Below, in pieces: positions 1-5,105 of a stretch of 5,105 nt of DNA. The notes under the pieces were generated by a model that was not told the DNA's origin, made no database searches, and saw only the letters and a list, made by a program, of their open reading frames with translations. Source of the stretch: an uncultured Actinomycetes bacterium. GTDB lineage: Bacteria > Actinomycetota > Actinomycetes > Nanopelagicales > Nanopelagicaceae. The DNA is taken from the NCBI GenBank assembly GCA_903899145.1, contig CAIUHY010000033.1:1-5105 (forward strand), read 5' to 3'. Numbering within the stretch: position 1 is the first letter of the stretch; each line of letters begins with the position of its first letter. A program made the position numbers and the translations under genes.

Positions 1-861
1 AACTGCCGCTCCGGTATCGCGGAGAAGAGTTAAGCGGATTTTAAAGATGTAAGAAAGGTTAGCGCCAAATGCTGAACCAACACCGAGTGCTTGGGCATAA
101 ACAAGGCCGTGATAACTAGGGTCTGGTTGATTAAAGCCAGGGAACTTAGCTGCCTGCTTTGCATAGTCAAACTTTCCTGAATCGATGATCGCTCCAACAA
201 TCGAATTTCCATGTCCTGATAGGAACTTAGTCGCAGAGTGCACAACTACATCGGCGCCGTGTTCAATTGGGCGGATTAAGAAAGGTGTAGCAACAGTGTT
301 ATCCACGATGAGTGGGAGGCCGTTCTCATGGGCAATCTTTGCAACTGCTTCAATATCCAAAACATCGTTCTTTGGATTTGAAATTGTCTCACCGAAAAAC
401 GCCTTGGTATTAGGGCGAATTGCTTTGCGCCATGACTCTGGGTCATCTGGGTTATCCACGAAGGTAACTTCGATGCCGAACTTTGGCAGGGTGTAATGAA
501 AGAGGTTATATGTGCCGCCATAAAGACTTGGTGAAGAGACGATGTGATCGCCTGCCTCAGCAACGTTAAGAACTGCATATGTTGTTGCGGCAGAACCTGA
601 AGCAACTAGAAGAGCTGCAACTCCGCCTTCAAGTGCTGCAAGGCGTTGTTCAACAGCATCCTGTGTTGGGTTCATCAAGCGTGTGTAAATGTTTCCAAGC
701 TCTGCTAGACCGAAGAGATCGGCAGCATGCTTGGTATCACGAAATACATATGCTGTTGTTTGAAAGAGCGGCAGAGCGCGAGCGCCAGTAGATGGATCTG
801 GAACTTGGCCTGCATGAACTTGACGAGTTTCAAAAGCTGCATTTTCAGATGAAAATGACAT
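1..861 (-). CDS. metY: O-acetylhomoserine sulfhydrylase (aminocarboxypropyltransferase), 5' part, cut by window edge
   Basis: This PLP enzyme of the Cys/Met-metabolism family makes L-homocysteine from O-acetyl-L-homoserine and sulfide in the cytoplasm, which is direct sulfhydrylation towards methionine. Translating the reverse strand from the ATG at 861-859 gives 287 open codons running off the left edge. Family members are about 430 residues, so roughly the last third lies outside. Visible signatures are the N-terminal ETRQVHAGQ (11-19), Y59-T60-R61 of the neighbouring-subunit phosphate site, SGSAA at 88-92 (the glycine loop; many MetY have SGQAA), SLYGGTYNLF at 112-121, D187 in VDNTVATPF (PLP ring nitrogen), and SATKFLSGHG at 209-218 with K212 as the expected Schiff-base lysine. 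The Y-G-G-T-Y-N and TKFLSGHG patterns favour MetY over MetB or MetC. The start is fixed by GGGAGG seven bases upstream. The SAM-IV leader upstream independently supports a methionine-pathway role. Confidence 0.94.
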   Translation of the reverse strand, partial: MSFSSENAAFETRQVHAGQVPDPSTGARALPLFQTTAYVFRDTKHAADLFGLAELGNIYTRLMNPTQDAVEQRLAALEGGVAALLVASGSAATTYAVLNVAEAGDHIVSSPSLYGGTYNLFHYTLPKFGIEVTFVDNPDDPESWRKAIRPNTKAFFGETISNPKNDVLDIEAVAKIAHENGLPLIVDNTVATPFLIRPIEHGADVVVHSATKFLSGHGNSIVGAIIDSGKFDYAKQAAKFPGFNQPDPSYHGLVYAQALGVGSAFGANLSYIFKIRLTLLRDTGAAV

Positions 862-867
862 ATCTAT

Positions 868-906
868 ACCTCCCAGAAAATAAGGGGGTGCATCTCTAGA
901 TGACCC
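868..906 (-). promoter_or_regulatory. Predicted expression platform: competing anti-sequestor and Shine-Dalgarno sequestor hairpins
   Basis: Two mutually exclusive hairpins can be drawn between aptamer and start codon. The sequestor pairs ACCCCC (889-884) with GGGAGGT (874-868) as six pairs with A871 bulged, hiding the whole Shine-Dalgarno behind a 9-base loop. The anti-sequestor pairs GGGTCATC (906-899) with GATG (894-891) and ACCC (889-886), eight pairs with C890 bulged and loop TAGA. They share 886-889. The anti-sequestor also needs 905-906, which the SAM-bound pseudoknot occupies. Hence SAM should free the C-run to cover the ribosome site. The pairings are read from sequence; the mechanism is inferred. 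No uridine tract follows either hairpin, so transcription termination is less likely. Confidence 0.5.
869..874 (-). promoter_or_regulatory. metY ribosome binding site (GGGAGG)
   Basis: On the minus strand GGGAGG (874 to 869) lies seven bases before the metY ATG, a near-ideal Shine-Dalgarno. The C-rich run at 884-888, just upstream on the transcript, can pair with it, so this site is the likely target of riboswitch control. Confidence 0.8.
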
Positions 907-1015
907 ACGCTTGACGATTGCACTGTGCAATCGACCTGGTCTTCACCCGGAGCACCCCACCGTGGTGGAGGGTTGCCGTCCAGTAAGCCGGGGCTAAAAC
1001 CTGGAACTCGTGACC
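902..1015 (-). ncRNA. SAM-IV riboswitch aptamer in the metY leader
   Basis: Read on the minus strand, the leader opens with GGTCACGAGT (1015-1006), carries the core CGGCAACCCTCC (about 979-968), then GGTGGGGTGC and GGTGAAGACCAGG, and ends AAGCGTGGGTC at 902. From memory this is the layout and most of the sequence of mycobacterial SAM-IV aptamers. P1 can form from GGTC (1015-1012) with GACC (941-938). P2 can form from CCAG (1004-1001) with CTGG (983-980). A perfect 8-bp hairpin, TGCAATCG with CGATTGCA and a 3-base loop, spans 915-933. The P3 loop CCACG (965-961) pairs perfectly with CGTGG (909-905) as the pseudoknot. In the mycobacterial sequence I recall, these arms are CCGCG and CGCGG, a compensatory change that supports the helix. 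SAM-IV shares the SAM-I binding core but has a different periphery. It binds S-adenosylmethionine and lowers expression of the downstream gene. Confidence 0.93.
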
Positions 1016-1023
1016 TATGGGAA

Positions 1024-1053
1024 ATCATAGAGGCATATCTCTTGGAAAAACAA
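1024..1053 (-). promoter_or_regulatory. Probable metY promoter (-35 TTGTTT, -10 TATGAT)
   Basis: On the minus strand TATGAT (1029-1024) closely fits a housekeeping -10 box. It is preceded, after 18 bases, by TTGTTT (1053-1048), which keeps the TTG of a -35 box. A start about seven bases downstream falls near 1016-1018, just before the first base of the aptamer at 1015, the geometry expected for a riboswitch leader. The promoter lies beyond the nadE stop codon, so metY need not depend on nadE transcription. I see no convincing terminator for nadE in this gap. Confidence 0.55.
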
Positions 1054-1057
1054 ATAT

Positions 1058-2758
1058 TTAAATGTTGCTCTCACGCCACCTAGAAGTAATAGGTAGACGC
1101 CGATCTTTACCAAAGGCTCTGCGTGAGATCTTGGTTCCAGGCGGATATTGGCGACGCTTGTACTCAGCCTTATCAACCAACTCAATCACCCTTGTTGCAA
1201 TCTCTTCGCTAAAACCCGCTGCGAGTAAACCCTGCAAGCCTCCATCGTTTTCAATATATATAGTCAAGATCTGATCAAGCACGCCGTAGTCAGGAAGAGA
1301 GTCGCTGTCCTTCTGATCAGGACGCAGTTCAGCGCTTGGCTCTTTATTAATTGAACTCTCTGGAATGAGGGCCACTTGCCCAGTTGCTTGCGCAAGTTTG
1401 TTACGCCAGCGGGCAACTGCCCAGACTTCTGATTTAAATAAGTCTTTGATGGGCGCATATCCCCCGACGGCGTCTCCATAAAGTGTGGAGTAGCCAACTG
1501 CTAGCTCAGATTTGTTACCAGTTGCCAGCACAAGATGTCCCTCTTGATTAGAAAGACCCATCAAAGTTGTTCCTCGCACACGTGCCTGCACATTTTCTTC
1601 AGCCAATCCGGTGAGGCCCAAGTTACTCAAAAAGCCATCGACCATTGATTGAATAGGGATCACTCGGTAGTTCAGGCCGATGCGCTTTGCGCTATCTGCA
1701 GCGTCACCTAGTGAATGCTCTGATGAGTATTGGCTGGGCATTGCAATGCCATATACATTCTGCGCCCCGATAGCATCTGCTGCGATTGCCGCAGTTACCG
1801 CTGAATCAATTCCGCCAGATAAGCCCAGGAGAACTGACTTAAATCCATTCTTCTTCACATAGTCGCGAAGTCCTACAACTAAAGCCTGCCAAATCTCTTC
1901 CTCTGTTTCTAAGCGCGCCGCTGCCCCATGATTGAGTTTGAGATAACCCGGGATTACCTCTTCTGAGATCACTACATCTGGCGTACTAGTTGCACACTTC
2001 ACGTCAAGATCAACAACCATCAGTCCATCGGTAAATTGAGGAGCCCTGGCAATTAAATCTCCCGTTGCTGCAACAACAATGCTGTCACCATCAAAGACCA
2101 AATCATCTTGGCCTCCTGTCATATTCACATAAACAAGAGGAGCGGCAATTTCTCTGGCGCGGCGCTTAACCAGGGCGGCCCTGACGTCATCTTTATTGCG
2201 TTCAAAAGGGCTTCCATTGGGAACAAGTACTAGGCCTGGTGTGCGAGCTGCTAATTCTGAAACGGGACCTTGCTCGCGCCAAATATCTTCACATATCGCG
2301 ACCCCCACATCTACCCCATGGATGCGCACAACTAGCGATTGATCTCCTGGGGTGAAGTTACGGAACTCATCGAAGACGCCATAGTTAGGCAGGTGATGCT
2401 TAATATATTTAGCCATGATCTGGCCTTGATAAATAATGGCAACGGCATTTTGGGGACGACGCTGCGCACTCTCATCTAAGTAACCAACAACTATGACGAG
2501 ATCTCCGTAATCACGGAGATCTTCTGCAAGCTTTTCAAGAGCTGCTTTTGATGCATCGCGAAAAGTCTGGCGAAGAGCTAAATCTTCAACCGGATATCCA
2601 GTCAGCACCATTTCAGGGAAAACTAAAATGTGCGCTCCTGCGCTTGCCGCCTTGCCTGCATATTCCAAGATCAAGGCAGCATTCATGGGCAGTGCGCCTA
2701 CGGTGGGATTGATTTGGGCAAGAGCTACCCGAAGCTGTCCCATGGCTGTCTTGCTCAT
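1058..2758 (-). CDS. nadE: Glutamine-dependent NAD+ synthetase
   Basis: This enzyme completes NAD biosynthesis, converting deamido-NAD+, glutamine and ATP to NAD+, glutamate, AMP and PPi. The 566 residues form two domains. The N-terminal nitrilase-type glutaminase (about 9-265) has the triad E49 (FPEM), K120 (IKHHLPNYGVFDE) and C156 (AICEDIW), plus NGSPFERNKDDVR and GGQDDLVFDGDS. The C-terminal ATP-pyrophosphatase/NAD synthase domain (about 280-560) has the P-loop SGGIDS at 314-319, LATGNKSE (411-418), YSTLYGDAVGG (423-433), and the C-terminal signature FGKDRRLPI near 549-557. All key residues are present and the length suits the two-domain family. The start at 2758 gives a normal N-terminus, but the upstream region has no clear Shine-Dalgarno. 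A second ATG at codon 6 is possible and also lacks a good site. It is divergent from panB and followed on the same strand by metY after a regulated 196-bp gap. Confidence 0.97.
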   Translation of the reverse strand: MSKTAMGQLRVALAQINPTVGALPMNAALILEYAGKAASAGAHILVFPEMVLTGYPVEDLALRQTFRDASKAALEKLAEDLRDYGDLVIVVGYLDESAQRRPQNAVAIIYQGQIMAKYIKHHLPNYGVFDEFRNFTPGDQSLVVRIHGVDVGVAICEDIWREQGPVSELAARTPGLVLVPNGSPFERNKDDVRAALVKRRAREIAAPLVYVNMTGGQDDLVFDGDSIVVAATGDLIARAPQFTDGLMVVDLDVKCATSTPDVVISEEVIPGYLKLNHGAAARLETEEEIWQALVVGLRDYVKKNGFKSVLLGLSGGIDSAVTAAIAADAIGAQNVYGIAMPSQYSSEHSLGDAADSAKRIGLNYRVIPIQSMVDGFLSNLGLTGLAEENVQARVRGTTLMGLSNQEGHLVLATGNKSELAVGYSTLYGDAVGGYAPIKDLFKSEVWAVARWRNKLAQATGQVALIPESSINKEPSAELRPDQKDSDSLPDYGVLDQILTIYIENDGGLQGLLAAGFSEEIATRVIELVDKAEYKRRQYPPGTKISRRAFGKDRRLPITSRWRESNI

Positions 2759-2790
2759 AACCCAACTCTATCGGGGTGCAATAAATGGGA

Positions 2791-2797
2791 TAAACTA
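2791..2797. promoter_or_regulatory. Possible shared -10 region for divergent nadE and panB
   Basis: The 7-mer TAAACTA reads as TAAACT on the plus strand and TAGTTT on the minus strand, each fitting TANNNT. Inferred starts would lie near 2803 for panB (leader about 70 bases) and near 2785 for nadE (leader about 27 bases). No good -35 box is seen in either direction, so this is a tentative call. It is the best candidate in the 114-bp divergent spacer. Confidence 0.25.
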
Positions 2798-2835
2798 ATT
2801 TTCACCGGAGTCACTGCTAGGGCAGATGAATAAGC

Positions 2836-2854
2836 CGCGGACCATTTGGCCGCG
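2836..2854 (+). other. GC-rich hairpin in the panB leader
   Basis: CGCGG (2836-2840) pairs with CCGCG (2850-2854), and inside it CC (2842-2843) pairs with GG (2848-2849). A2841 is bulged and the loop is ATTT. This makes seven mostly G-C pairs ending seven bases before the panB ribosome site. There is no T-run after it, so it is not an intrinsic terminator. A role in mRNA stability or translation is possible but unproven. Confidence 0.45.
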
Positions 2855-2860
2855 AGCGCA

Positions 2861-2866
2861 AAGGAG
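2861..2866 (+). promoter_or_regulatory. panB ribosome binding site (AAGGAG)
   Basis: AAGGAG sits six bases before the ATG at 2873. It decides the panB start against an in-frame TTG at 2846, whose use would place this Shine-Dalgarno inside the coding region. Confidence 0.85.
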
Positions 2867-2872
2867 TTGTCT

Positions 2873-3703
2873 ATGTCTAACCACAGTAGTAACACCCCTG
2901 CGGGGAAAAAACGCCGCACAACAATCTCAGATTTAGCGGCTATGAAAAAGCGCGGGGAAAAGTGGTCGATGATCACCTGCTACGAACAGATGACTGCGAG
3001 CATCTTTGATGAGGCAGGTGTCCCAGTGCTCTTGGTGGGCGATAGTGCAGGTAATAACTTTTTAGGCCAAGAGAACACCATCCCAGTTACTTTGGAAGAA
3101 ATGCTGATGCTCTCCACAGCAGTAGTTCGCGGTTCTAGTAACGCACTCGTCGTAGCCGACTTCCCTTTTGGCTCCTATGAAAAATCCCCCAAGAAAGCCC
3201 TCGAAACTGGGATACGTTTTTTCAAAGAGGCAAAGGTCGGCGCAGTAAAACTTGAAGGAGGCAAAAAGGTTGTACCTCAAATTAAAAAGCTCGTAGCCTC
3301 TGGCATACCTGTTATGGGACACCTTGGTCTTACCCCACAATCTGTACACGCTCTTGGCGGCTTTAAAGTTCAAGGTCGAGGCGATGATGCCGCCCGCATT
3401 ATTAAAGATGCACGCGCCCTCCAAGATGCCGGCATCTTTGCACTTGTCTTAGAACTTGTCCCCGCAGAATTAGCAGCAGCGATCACTAGGGAACTTGAAA
3501 TTCCGGTCATTGGAATTGGCGCGGGTAATGGCACAGATGCCCAAGTAATTGTCTGGACAGATCTCATGGGCATGACACAAAATCCACCCAAGTTCGCAAA
3601 GGCATATAAGGATCTGCGTGGGCAAATCACCCAAGGCATCGCAGAATGGATGAAGGATGTTTCATCTGGAGTCTTCCCTGGCGCCGATCAGACTTTCCAT
3701 TAA
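2873..3703 (+). CDS. panB: 3-methyl-2-oxobutanoate hydroxymethyltransferase (ketopantoate hydroxymethyltransferase)
   Basis: PanB transfers a hydroxymethyl group from 5,10-methylene-tetrahydrofolate to 2-oxoisovalerate, giving ketopantoate, the first committed step to pantothenate and CoA. It is a cytoplasmic Mg-dependent TIM-barrel enzyme. The 276 residues match family length. Visible signatures are VGDSAGNNFLG (55-65) with metal ligand D57, VVADFPFGSY (93-102) with metal ligand D96, VKLEGG (125-130) with E128, GHLGLTPQS (149-157), LELVP (193-197) with the expected catalytic base E194, and IGIGAG (213-218). The C-terminus ends FPGADQTFH, the usual FP-acidic-aromatic tail. At 37-38 the sequence is YE where many family members have YD, a conservative change. 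The first 15 residues, rich in S, N, K and R, are probably a disordered lead. The ATG at 2873 is chosen for its Shine-Dalgarno. No panC or panD is in the window. The downstream MFS gene begins 30 bases after the stop. Confidence 0.96.
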   Translation: MSNHSSNTPAGKKRRTTISDLAAMKKRGEKWSMITCYEQMTASIFDEAGVPVLLVGDSAGNNFLGQENTIPVTLEEMLMLSTAVVRGSSNALVVADFPFGSYEKSPKKALETGIRFFKEAKVGAVKLEGGKKVVPQIKKLVASGIPVMGHLGLTPQSVHALGGFKVQGRGDDAARIIKDARALQDAGIFALVLELVPAELAAAITRELEIPVIGIGAGNGTDAQVIVWTDLMGMTQNPPKFAKAYKDLRGQITQGIAEWMKDVSSGVFPGADQTFH

Positions 3704-3733
3704 TACCAACACTTTGTGAAATAGGCTCTGCCT

Positions 3734-5002
3734 GTGGCTAAATTTACGGTGGACCTTTCCCCGCTAAAAAAGTATCCCGATCTTCGGGCCTTATTTTTCT
3801 CCGGGCTGGTTACTCGCTTTGGTTCAGCCCTCACGCTTGTTGCAATGCCCTTCCAAATCAAAGAGCTCACTCATTCCTATATTGACGTGGGGTTGATGGG
3901 TGCGATTGAAATTATCCCGCTGATTATCTTTGCTCTCTATGGTGGAGTTCTTGCCGATTCAGTAGACCGTAAAAAAATGATTTGGATATGTGAAGCGGCA
4001 GCGCTCTTTATCTCACTTGCACTTTTCGGCAACTCTGTCATGAGCCACCCAAGTCTTCTTATTCTTTATATTGCTGCAGCCTTTTTCTCAGCAGTCGATG
4101 GCCTTCAAAGTCCAAGTCTGGGTGCAGTACTACCCCGGATCGTCTCCCATGACGACCTTCCTGCTGCCAATTCTTTGATGCAACTTCGCTGGCAGGTAAG
4201 CGCTGTTATCGGACCTTCACTTGCCGGGCTCATTATTGCCACGGCAGGCGTTAAAACCGCATACATCATCGATGTGGTTTCCTATCTTGCATCCCTCATT
4301 TTTATCCTTCGCATTAAAGCTATTCCCCCAAGTGATAAAACAAATGAAGCAAATATCTCCAGCATGATTGCGGGCTTGAAATATGCCGCTTCCCGCAAAG
4401 ATCTCATGGGTACATATCTCGTTGATTTATCCGCGATGTTCTTCGCTATGCCCAACGCCCTCTTTCCATTCTGGGCAGATCTGGTTCACTCCAGGTGGGC
4501 ACTGGGTCTTTTTTATTCCGCCGGAATGCTTGGTTCCATTACGGTCACGGCAACTAGTGGCTGGGTCAAAACATTTACCCGACACGGTTGGGCAATTACC
4601 TTGGCTGCAGTTGGTTGGGGAATCAGTATTGCCCTGGCTGGAAGTACCAATTCTTTATCGACAATTCTTTTCTTTTTGGCCATTGCAGGTGCATCTGACC
4701 AGGTAAGTGCGTTATGTAGAGCCACAATCTGGAATCAATCCATTGCAGATGAATATCGGGGCAGATTGGCAGGTTTGGAACTACTTTCTTACTCAGTTGG
4801 ACCACTTGGTGGGCAATTACGCGCAGGATCGATGGCTGCAGTGACAACTTTGCGCACTTCTGTGGTCAGTGGAGTGCTTTTGTGCGTCGGATTTATCGGT
4901 TTTTTCGCCGCAAAATTGCCAGAATTTCGTAAATACGATTCTAAAACTAATTACTACGCAGTATTGCAACGAGAAAAAAAGCAAAACAGCACAAATAATT
5001 AA
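3734..5002 (+). CDS. MFS transporter, 12-helix exporter-like (EntS / MFS_3-type), substrate unknown
   Basis: This 422-residue integral membrane protein has about twelve hydrophobic segments: roughly 17-40, 50-72, 83-100, 107-126, 152-172, 176-194, 226-247, 256-275, 286-303, 306-325, 345-370 and 374-393. A charged loop near 195-225 splits the two halves. The loop between helices 2 and 3 carries GGVLADSVDRKK (70-81), a form of the MFS motif A. VIGPSLAG (158-165) resembles the helix-5 region of antiporters, and YRGRLAGLELLSYSVGPLGG (341-360) is a second-half signature of EntS-like proteins. The tail is polar and Lys/Asn-rich. Family resemblance suggests proton-driven export, but the substrate cannot be told. 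Translation starts at GTG 3734: an in-frame TAG at 3722-3724 blocks any upstream start, and only a weak AGG lies before it. Closeness to panB suggests cotranscription and perhaps translational coupling; a pantothenate link is not shown. Confidence 0.85.
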   Translation: MAKFTVDLSPLKKYPDLRALFFSGLVTRFGSALTLVAMPFQIKELTHSYIDVGLMGAIEIIPLIIFALYGGVLADSVDRKKMIWICEAAALFISLALFGNSVMSHPSLLILYIAAAFFSAVDGLQSPSLGAVLPRIVSHDDLPAANSLMQLRWQVSAVIGPSLAGLIIATAGVKTAYIIDVVSYLASLIFILRIKAIPPSDKTNEANISSMIAGLKYAASRKDLMGTYLVDLSAMFFAMPNALFPFWADLVHSRWALGLFYSAGMLGSITVTATSGWVKTFTRHGWAITLAAVGWGISIALAGSTNSLSTILFFLAIAGASDQVSALCRATIWNQSIADEYRGRLAGLELLSYSVGPLGGQLRAGSMAAVTTLRTSVVSGVLLCVGFIGFFAAKLPEFRKYDSKTNYYAVLQREKKQNSTNN

Positions 5003-5013
5003 AAAAATAATGT

Positions 5014-5035
5014 TGCGACACGCACTCACTTTTTT
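5014..5035. terminator. Weak terminator-like structure after the MFS gene
   Basis: A short stem TGCG (5014-5017) with CGCA (5021-5024), loop ACA, is flanked by an A-run at 5001-5007 and a T-run at 5030-5035. The A-run and T-run could extend the stem loosely. An A-tract, hairpin, T-tract order is typical of terminators shared by convergent genes. The stem is only four pairs and the T-run starts six bases after it, so support is weak. Confidence 0.27.
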
Positions 5036-5105
5036 GCCATAAATAGTGGAATATTTCTGTATTTACTGACACGCTTCTCCTTGAACAGGTTCGGTGACGG
5101 ATCGA
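5026..5105 (-). CDS. Possible 3' end of a convergent gene, cut by window edge
   Basis: One reverse frame is open from the right edge to a TGA at 5028-5026, giving 25 residues that end in YRNIPLFMAKK, a lysine-rich tail typical of a protein C-terminus. A second reverse frame gives RSVTEPVQGEACQ and stops at TAA 5065-5063, so the frame is uncertain. I do not recognise either tail. If the gene is real, it converges on the MFS gene with a gap of about 23 or 60 bases. This is inference from an 80-base stretch, and a non-coding tail is also possible. Confidence 0.27.
   Translation of the reverse strand, partial: DPSPNLFKEKRVSKYRNIPLFMAKK

Noticed and set aside
185..605. Open frames of about 100 codons on both strands (185-496 plus; 276-605 minus)
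   Set aside because: They are out of frame with the continuous MetY reading frame that covers 1-861 with all family motifs. Their translations look like shadow sequence.
902..1015. Classification of the metY leader as SAM-I (S-box) or as a T-box
   Set aside because: The GGCAACC core is shared with SAM-I, but the GGTCACGAGT opening, the GGTGGGGTGC segment and the 3' pseudoknot strand follow SAM-IV. No T-box sequence or specifier loop is seen.
2846..2872. Nine-codon N-terminal extension of panB starting at TTG 2846
   Set aside because: The AAGGAG at 2861-2866 would be inside the gene, no Shine-Dalgarno precedes the TTG, and the ATG at 2873 has ideal spacing. The extra residues overlap the leader hairpin.
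3062..3639. Reverse-strand frames opposite panB (3062-3424 and 3370-3639)
   Set aside because: They lie wholly antisense to a well-supported panB, have no ribosome site that stands out and give no recognisable domain.
4383..4847. Alternative-frame ORFs within the MFS gene
   Set aside because: The MFS frame is continuous with clear helices and motifs across this stretch, so the others are shadows.
4947..5072. Short reverse ORF of about 41 codons from GTG 5072 with AAGGAG upstream
   Set aside because: It overlaps the 3' end of the MFS gene, is rich in Phe, Tyr and Cys from the AT-rich tail, and shows no domain. The AAGGAG is probably a chance match or part of a longer reverse frame.
1..5105. 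Mobile element, CRISPR array, tRNA/rRNA, or an undescribed multi-gene system
   Set aside because: No inverted-repeat-bounded segment, transposase, integrase, repeat-spacer pattern or RNA gene was seen. Every long frame is a housekeeping enzyme or an ordinary MFS protein.

Overview
The window looks like chromosomal DNA from an actinobacterium (Actinomycetota). The strongest lineage clue is the RNA leader at about 902-1015. It matches the SAM-IV riboswitch class, which is known mainly from Actinobacteria, and it precedes a sulfur-assimilation gene as expected. The base composition is moderate, with many A/T-ending codons, and the spacers are short. This would suit a streamlined low-GC lineage such as the freshwater Nanopelagicales (acI), but that placement is inference from style and not from a marker gene.

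Layout from left to right: (1) 1-861, minus strand, the first 287 codons of metY (O-acetylhomoserine sulfhydrylase), cut by the left edge. (2) 862-1057, its regulatory leader, with a promoter, a SAM-IV aptamer, a possible ribosome-site switching hairpin and a strong Shine-Dalgarno. (3) 1058-2758, minus strand, complete nadE (glutamine-dependent NAD+ synthetase). (4) 2759-2872, a divergent spacer with a GC-rich hairpin and the panB ribosome site. (5) 2873-3703, plus strand, complete panB (ketopantoate hydroxymethyltransferase). (6) 3734-5002, plus strand, a complete 12-helix-type MFS transporter, probably cotranscribed with panB. (7) 5003-5105, an AT-rich tail with a weak terminator-like structure and perhaps the 3' end of a convergent gene.

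The genes are cofactor and sulfur housekeeping functions: NAD from deamido-NAD, the first committed step to pantothenate and CoA, and homocysteine for methionine and SAM. metY appears to be controlled separately from nadE, through feedback by SAM. The MFS protein has no assignable substrate.

I found no mobile element, CRISPR array, tRNA or rRNA, toxin or defence gene, and no sign of an undescribed multi-gene system. The most informative part is the metY leader. Its aptamer pseudoknot strand, an anti-sequestor and a Shine-Dalgarno sequestor share bases in a way that suggests a complete translational OFF switch.
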